The notes under the pieces were generated by a model. The model did not search any database and was not told where the DNA came from. It saw nothing but the letters and a program-made list of their open reading frames with translations. 64,000 nucleotides of DNA from Brevibacterium antiquum (GTDB lineage: Bacteria > Actinomycetota > Actinomycetes > Actinomycetales > Brevibacteriaceae), in the NCBI RefSeq assembly GCF_016107655.1, contig NZ_JABASX010000004.1, forward strand, positions 310,001 to 374,000, given 5' to 3'. A program made the position numbers and the translations under genes. Shown here piece by piece: positions 58,067-64,000 of this stretch. Every line of letters starts with the position of its first letter. Positions within the stretch are counted from its first letter, which is position 1.

Positions 58067-59047
58067 ATGCCCCGCAGTCCGCTTCCGCCTCGCGAAGGAA
58101 TCTCGGCGACCTCGCTGCGCGCTCCCGGCGGAAAGTCGACGCACGACAAGAACCATCTGCCGGTCCCGGACACGATCGGTCAGTGGCTGGGGGAAGAGTT
58201 CCCCGATGCTCCCCCCGAAGCCCGTCGCAGCCTGTTGACCACAGGAGACATGCGCAATGGCGTCGGAGTACCGGTGACCTGGGACGATCCCGTGGAGCCC
58301 GGTGGCTTCTACTTCTTCCACCGCCCGGTGCCGCCGGAAGAGCGCATTCCGTTCGAGATCTCCTTCGTGTTCGAAGACGAGGAACTGCTCGTCATCGACA
58401 AACCGCACTTCCTCGCGAGCACTCCCAACGGGCGCTTCGTGCGCGAATGCGTCGTGACCCGGGCTCGCACGGATTTCAACCAGCCCGAACTCGTGGCCAT
58501 CCACCGTCTCGACCGTGTCACCGCCGGACTGCTCATCCTGTCGAAACGCCCCGAGACCCGTGGCCGATATCAGAGCCTATTTCAAAACCGGTTGGTCGAT
58601 AAGACCTATCGTGCCCTGGCGCCGATGCCTCCCGAGGACATGGAGTTTCCCATCGTCAAGGAATCGCGGCTGTACAAGCCTCGCGGTGGCCGACAGGTTC
58701 TCGAAGTCGAGGGCGAGCCCAACGCAATCAGTCACATCAGCCTGCTGCGTGAACGCGACCGGCTGCGCGAGCGCGAAGTCGGGTTCGAGTCGGGGACTGT
58801 CGGCGAGTACGAACTTCGACCGTTGACGGGCAAGACCCACCAGCTGCGCGTCCATATGAACTCGCTCGGGCTGCCCATCCTCGGCGACCCGGTCTATCCC
58901 GTCGACAATTCTCCTGACCCCTACGATTTCAGCTCACCGCTGCAGCTCCTGGCGGCGTCGATCGGGTTCGAGGATCCGCTGACGCGGCGACCGCGACGCT
59001 TCGAATCCGGGCTCACTCTGGGGCTCACTCTGGGACCGACGCCGTAG
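58067..59047 (+). CDS. RluA-family 23S rRNA/tRNA pseudouridine synthase
   Basis: Enzyme of 326 aa with the catalytic aspartate motif AIHRLDRVTAGLLILSKR, LLVIDKPHFLASTP, LVDKTYRALAPMPPE, LRPLTGKTHQLRVHMNSLGL and LGDPVY typical of RluA. The exact site modified is uncertain; members of the RluA family act on 23S rRNA and tRNA. Six bases lie between the -10-like TAGACT (58055-58060) and ATG 58067, so the mRNA is probably leaderless; no Shine-Dalgarno. Confidence 0.88.
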   Translation: MPRSPLPPREGISATSLRAPGGKSTHDKNHLPVPDTIGQWLGEEFPDAPPEARRSLLTTGDMRNGVGVPVTWDDPVEPGGFYFFHRPVPPEERIPFEISFVFEDEELLVIDKPHFLASTPNGRFVRECVVTRARTDFNQPELVAIHRLDRVTAGLLILSKRPETRGRYQSLFQNRLVDKTYRALAPMPPEDMEFPIVKESRLYKPRGGRQVLEVEGEPNAISHISLLRERDRLREREVGFESGTVGEYELRPLTGKTHQLRVHMNSLGLPILGDPVYPVDNSPDPYDFSSPLQLLAASIGFEDPLTRRPRRFESGLTLGLTLGPTP

Positions 59048-59145
59048 ACCGCTGCAGACGTATATTGTGTCTCGACTCGGCATCATCGTCGAGAGCTGCG
59101 CCCAGGCTTTGCCCACGAGCGGTGGGGACACGGTAGCCTGGTGAT

Positions 59146-59808
59146 ATGAGTCCACACGCACCCGGATGTACCTCAGAGGCGATCGTCGCCCTGGTCCGGT
59201 CCCGAATCACGACCGGCGAATACCCTGCCGGCAGCCCGGTCCGGGATGGTGCGCTGGCGAAGGAATTCAACGTCTCGCGCAACACCGCACGCGAATCCCT
59301 GAGCCTGCTCCGTCACGCCGGACTGCTGACTCAGGAGACGAACCGCGGCTTCTTCGTCCGCACCTTCGACCTCGACGAACTCAAAGACCTCTACCAGGCC
59401 CGACGCGTCTTCGAAATCCGCGCCGTCCAAGAATCACAAGACGCCACCGACGAGGCGATGAACCGTGTCGAAGCATCCGTCGTCAAGGCCGAGAACGCTC
59501 CGAACAATGAGAGCTGGTCCGACGCGCAGGAACACTCCGCTTCATTCCACCAGGCCATCGTCGGCCTGCTCGGCTCCCCTATGCTCGACGAGTTCTACGT
59601 CAACCTCATGGCCCGCCTCTCAACAACATTCGCCCGCTCGCAGGAACCAGGCAAATACCACTCCCACTGGGCCAACCCGCACCGCGACATCCTCGAGAAG
59701 ATGCGCTCGGGGGACCGACACGGAGCCGAAGGCCTGCTGCGCATCCATCTCGATGACTCGGAAGCCTCGACACTCGACCTGGCGCGCTCGGTCGGCGAAG
59801 GTCGCTGA
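59146..59808 (+). CDS. GntR/FadR family transcriptional regulator
   Basis: Regulator of 220 aa. Winged HTH at residues 1-70 (SEAIVALVRSRITTGEYPAG, LAKEFNVSRNTARESLSLLR, HAGLLTQETNRGFFV), then an all-helical FCD-type effector domain with likely metal ligands (EHSASFHQAIVG, HRDILEKMRSGD). The metabolite is unknown; the next gene is guaB, far enough (261 bases) to be independent. -10-like TAGCCT (59134-59139), six bases, then ATG: leaderless pattern. Confidence 0.87.
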   Translation: MSPHAPGCTSEAIVALVRSRITTGEYPAGSPVRDGALAKEFNVSRNTARESLSLLRHAGLLTQETNRGFFVRTFDLDELKDLYQARRVFEIRAVQESQDATDEAMNRVEASVVKAENAPNNESWSDAQEHSASFHQAIVGLLGSPMLDEFYVNLMARLSTTFARSQEPGKYHSHWANPHRDILEKMRSGDRHGAEGLLRIHLDDSEASTLDLARSVGEGR

Positions 59809-60009
59809 GGGCGAGGCGACGCAACCATCGGGACCGCGCAACCGCCTCGGCAGGAGCGCTAGGTGGTCGTTGTGGACTGATTTTTCTGCGCTGAACCAGA
59901 CCAAAACGTCCAGCTAACCGATGCAGCGGCGGATGGACCGCCTCGGCGAACTTTCCTGAGTGCCGGTGTCGGCAGTCTCACAGTGCTCGGTATTTGAAAC
60001 GCTGGATAA

Positions 60010-61596
<1,587 letters not shown>

Positions 61597-61661
61597 GGGT
61601 CTTCGGAGACCTTTCTCTGACAGCACATCGCGACTGGAATCTGGTTGTCCCACGATTGCCG

Positions 61662-61705
61662 ACGGCCGTAGCTCCTGCCTCCTAGGCAGGGACTACGGCC
61701 GTTTT
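61662..61705 (+). terminator. Rho-independent terminator after guaB
   Basis: Stem ACGGCCGTAG (61662-61671) with CTACGGCCGT (61093 offset removed: 61693-61702), inner TCCTGCC/GGCAGGGA pairing around CTCCTAGG, followed by TTTT. Good intrinsic terminator for the + strand. Confidence 0.85.
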
Positions 61706-61895
61706 CGCTGTCTCAAGATGTCAGACGAATCGCCCGGATGTGATGAAGGCCACGTGCGATTTTTTGGGCCGTATACACCTGTCGTCGATCGCGGGCTTGG
61801 CCGCGCGAGGATTGACGAAGACACTCCTTGCGCCGGGCTGAGGTCACTTGTGTAGTGATATTCGGCAGTACCACTTGCCTTGCTTCTCGCTTTAC

Positions 61896-61914
61896 TTAGG
61901 GTAGGTTTCCCTAA
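61896..61914. promoter_or_regulatory. Iron box (DmdR/DtxR-type) upstream of desA
   Basis: TTAGGGTAGGTTTCCCTAA: 19 bases, matching the DtxR/IdeR/DmdR consensus TWAGGTTAGSCTAACCTWA in form, with arms TTAGGG and CCCTAA. The siderophore genes should be repressed when iron is sufficient. Confidence 0.85.
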
Positions 61915-61964
61915 TGTAGTCCGGCCTTACCGGACCCTGAACCGAAGGAGGCAACCGTACCGCT

Positions 61965-63647
61965 ATGACTTCACTGCTCTCTGACACTCCGATTCCACTG
62001 ACCGAGGCAACCGCGCCGAGCGAGGCGCGCTCGCAGCCCGATGCCCCACCGAGCGATGCACCATTGCTGCCCGATGCAGCTCCTCTGCCGAACACTTCGC
62101 TGCGCACTGAGGACGCCCTGCTGGGGTCGCACAGCGCCGATGCCTACGCCGAGCTCATGCACGAGGTCGTCGATGCACTCGCCCAGCGTTTCGCGAGTGT
62201 CGACGCGCCCACCTCGGCGAATGACCGCACCAGCCTGGAATCCGAGGTCGCAGACTTCGACCTCGACGGACAGGGGATCGGAAACATCGCAGCCCTGCGC
62301 GAGGCCGATGACCTCTACGCCCGCAACGCCGTCTGGTTCCATCACCCCAGCTACGTCGCCCACCTCAACTGCCCTGTCGCCGTGCCAGCCGTCGCGGCCG
62401 AGGCAATGCTGGCTGCGATCAACACCTCCGTCGACACCTACGACCAGTCCGAAGTCGCCACACTCATGGAGCGCCGCCTGGTGCAGTGGGCCTGCCGGCA
62501 CGTCGGATTCTCCGGCGGTGACGGAATCTTCACCTCGGGCGGCACCCAGTCGAACCTGCAGGCACTGTTGCTGGCCCGCGAGAACGTTCTGCGCGCACAG
62601 CAGGCACAGCGCGCACAGCAGACACAGGCGCTCGGCAGCGTCCAGCCCGGCCGCGAGGAGCCATCACGCCGCGAGATCATGTCTCGGCTGCGGATACTCA
62701 CGACCTCCCAGACTCACTTCTCGATATCGCGGGCCGCACACATCCTCGGCCTCGACGCCGAAGCTGTCGTGACCGTGGACACCGACGCCGCCGGACGCAT
62801 GGACGCCGAGGCTCTGACCGAGCTGATGCGCGACATCGACGACACCGGCGGCATCGTCATGGCCGTCGCCGCCACGGCCGGAACCACCGACCTCGGCGTC
62901 ATCGACCCACTCGACGCCATCGCCGGGATCTGCGAGAACGCGAATGTGTGGATGCACGTCGACGCCGCATACGGCGGGGGACTGCTGTGGGCACCACGAC
63001 GCAAGCACCTGCTGCAGGGAATCGGTCGCGCCACCTCGGTGACCATCGACTTCCACAAGACCTTCTTCCAACCGGTGTCCTCAAGCGCACTGCTGGTGCG
63101 CGACCTCGCCCTGTTCGACCCGACGCTTCATCACAACGACTATCTCAACCCGGCCGCCGAGGCCCAGGGCGCCGATGCCGAACCGAACCAGGTCGACAAA
63201 TCCCTGCAGACCACCCGACGCTTCGACGCCCTCAAACTCTGGACGACTCTGCGCGCCCGCGGTGCCGCAGAGATCGGTTCGATGGTCGATGACGTGTGCG
63301 ATCTGGCCGCCGAGGTCCGAGAACTCCTCGACGCACAGCCGGACTTCGAGGTGCTGGGAGCAACCGACCTGAGCACGGTCCTGTTCCGGTTCGCCCCCGC
63401 GACCGCCGATTCTGCCACCGCCGATGAGCTGGTGCCGATGATCCGCCGCGTCCTCTTCCGCTCCGGGCGCGCAGCGATCGCCCGCACCACCATCGACGGC
63501 ACCCCCTGGCTCAAACTCACCCTGCTCAACCCCGACACCACGGTCGCAGACATCACCGCCGTGCTCGACCTCGTCCGCGCCACCGGCCACGGGATCCTCG
63601 CCGGCCGACACCTGGAGAGCACGACCATCGAAGGAGGCGCAGCATGA
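61965..63647 (+). CDS. desA: Lysine/ornithine decarboxylase of siderophore synthesis, DesA-type
   Basis: PLP-dependent group II decarboxylase of 560 aa giving cadaverine for desferrioxamine-type siderophore. Landmarks: HPSYVAHLNCPVAVPAVAAE, GIFTSGGTQSNLQALLLARE, HVDAAYGGG with the PLP-binding Lys in TIDFHKTFFQP, and NDYLNPAAEAQGAD. N-terminal 50 residues are Pro/Ala/Asp-rich and probably disordered. Overlaps the next gene (desB) by 4 bases. The iron box and AAGGAGG upstream support iron-regulated expression. Confidence 0.92.
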   Translation: MTSLLSDTPIPLTEATAPSEARSQPDAPPSDAPLLPDAAPLPNTSLRTEDALLGSHSADAYAELMHEVVDALAQRFASVDAPTSANDRTSLESEVADFDLDGQGIGNIAALREADDLYARNAVWFHHPSYVAHLNCPVAVPAVAAEAMLAAINTSVDTYDQSEVATLMERRLVQWACRHVGFSGGDGIFTSGGTQSNLQALLLARENVLRAQQAQRAQQTQALGSVQPGREEPSRREIMSRLRILTTSQTHFSISRAAHILGLDAEAVVTVDTDAAGRMDAEALTELMRDIDDTGGIVMAVAATAGTTDLGVIDPLDAIAGICENANVWMHVDAAYGGGLLWAPRRKHLLQGIGRATSVTIDFHKTFFQPVSSSALLVRDLALFDPTLHHNDYLNPAAEAQGADAEPNQVDKSLQTTRRFDALKLWTTLRARGAAEIGSMVDDVCDLAAEVRELLDAQPDFEVLGATDLSTVLFRFAPATADSATADELVPMIRRVLFRSGRAAIARTTIDGTPWLKLTLLNPDTTVADITAVLDLVRATGHGILAGRHLESTTIEGGAA

Positions 63648-64000
63648 ACACACCTGAGTCACACATCCACGACATCGTCGGCATCGGCATCGGACCCTTC
63701 GGCCTGGGACTGGCCGCCCTGTCCGACCCCCTGCCCGACGTCGACGCCGTCTTCCTCGACCAACGCGAGGAATTCCGCTGGCATCCGGGCATGATGATCG
63801 AAGGTGCGACGGTCCAGGTCCCGTTCCTCGCCGACCTCGTGACCATGGCCGACCCCACCTCGCGCTTCTCCTTCCTGGCGTTCCTCAAGGACAGCGGCCG
63901 GCTCTATCCCTTCTACATTCGCGAATCCTTCTACCCTCTGCGCGCGGAATTCGACGAATACTGCCGATGGGTCGCCGCTCAGTTGGACACTCTGCGCTGG
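63644..64000 (+). CDS. desB: Lysine/cadaverine N-hydroxylase, DesB-type (partial)
   Basis: First 119 codons of an FAD-dependent N-hydroxylating monooxygenase: FAD motif GIGIGPFGLGLAAL, LDQREEFRWHPGMMIEGAT, TVQVPFLADLVTMADPTSRF, FYIRESFYPLRAEFDEYCRW. DesB hydroxylates cadaverine in desferrioxamine synthesis. Coupled to desA (ATGA), with AAGGAGG 10 bases upstream. The 3' part lies beyond the window edge. Confidence 0.9.
   Translation, partial: MNTPESHIHDIVGIGIGPFGLGLAALSDPLPDVDAVFLDQREEFRWHPGMMIEGATVQVPFLADLVTMADPTSRFSFLAFLKDSGRLYPFYIRESFYPLRAEFDEYCRWVAAQLDTLRW

Larger units (their letters stand above)
61597..61964. other. 368-bp gap between guaB and desA
   Basis: Contains the guaB terminator (61662-61705) and, 50 bases before desA, an iron box (61896-61914). 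AAGGAGG, the desA ribosome-binding site, is at 61944-61950. Nothing else was recognised in 61706-61895. Confidence 0.7.

Overview
The window is 64 kb of high-GC DNA from an actinobacterium. Overall gene content and order suggest a Micrococcales member close to Brevibacterium (family recognition from memory, not a database match): a short methionyl-tRNA synthetase followed by tatD and a resuscitation-promoting factor, a protein mannosyltransferase gene near rsmI, a CIRCE-controlled groES-groEL pair, guaB, fhs, and a desferrioxamine-type siderophore operon behind an iron box. Many genes overlap by 1 or 4 bases, so operons are read with some confidence. No tRNA, rRNA, CRISPR array, insertion sequence or prophage was seen.

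Layout. 0-10 kb: an FMN-binding glutamate-synthase-like enzyme, galE, a three-gene ester/acyltransferase operon, an internally deleted methyltransferase relic, a hydrolase driven by a MerR-type promoter, and fhs. 10-16.2 kb: small metabolic genes and a beta-lactamase locus (secreted class A enzyme divergent from a LysR regulator coupled to a cytosolic beta-lactamase-like protein), resembling blaL-blaA-blaB of Streptomyces cacaoi, then a WYL regulator with a VOC protein. 16.2-19.4 kb: two abutting gene relics and the methionine importer metNIQ. 19.7-22.9 kb: a GtrB/GT-C/GtrA-like glycosylation triad. 23.3-23.8 kb: gene fragments around a run of 21 G. 23.9-33.2 kb: a nonulosonic (sialic-type) acid glycopolymer cluster with neuA, neuB, polysialyltransferase-like and other glycosyltransferases and a pyruvyltransferase. 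33.4-38.5 kb: the protein O-mannosyltransferase, three DUF4190-type membrane proteins and rsmI. 38.5-39.9 kb: an AbiEi/DUF559-like gene between two near-identical 50-bp palindromes. 40.1-46.6 kb: metG, tatD, rpfB, groES, groEL. 46.9-51.8 kb: a MacB/FtsX-type exporter and a rifampin-phosphotransferase-like enzyme. 51.9-57.4 kb: lipid genes (acyltransferase, acyl-CoA ligase, TetR regulator, AidB-like dehydrogenase). 57.4-64 kb: a hypothetical gene, a pseudouridine synthase, a GntR regulator, guaB, and desA with the start of desB.

The most unusual signal cuts across the genes. The 10-mer CACCTCGGCG occurs at least 31 times on the two strands by manual count, against well under one expected from base composition. 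It is found in genes, but also as same-strand arrays in intergenic DNA (three units at exact 22-bp period near 19.5 kb, three near 42.7 kb, two near 49.15 kb) and in the loop of a terminator near 30.9 kb. Codon preference (GCC GAG GTG) could explain some genic copies but not the intergenic arrays. Its role is unknown to me.
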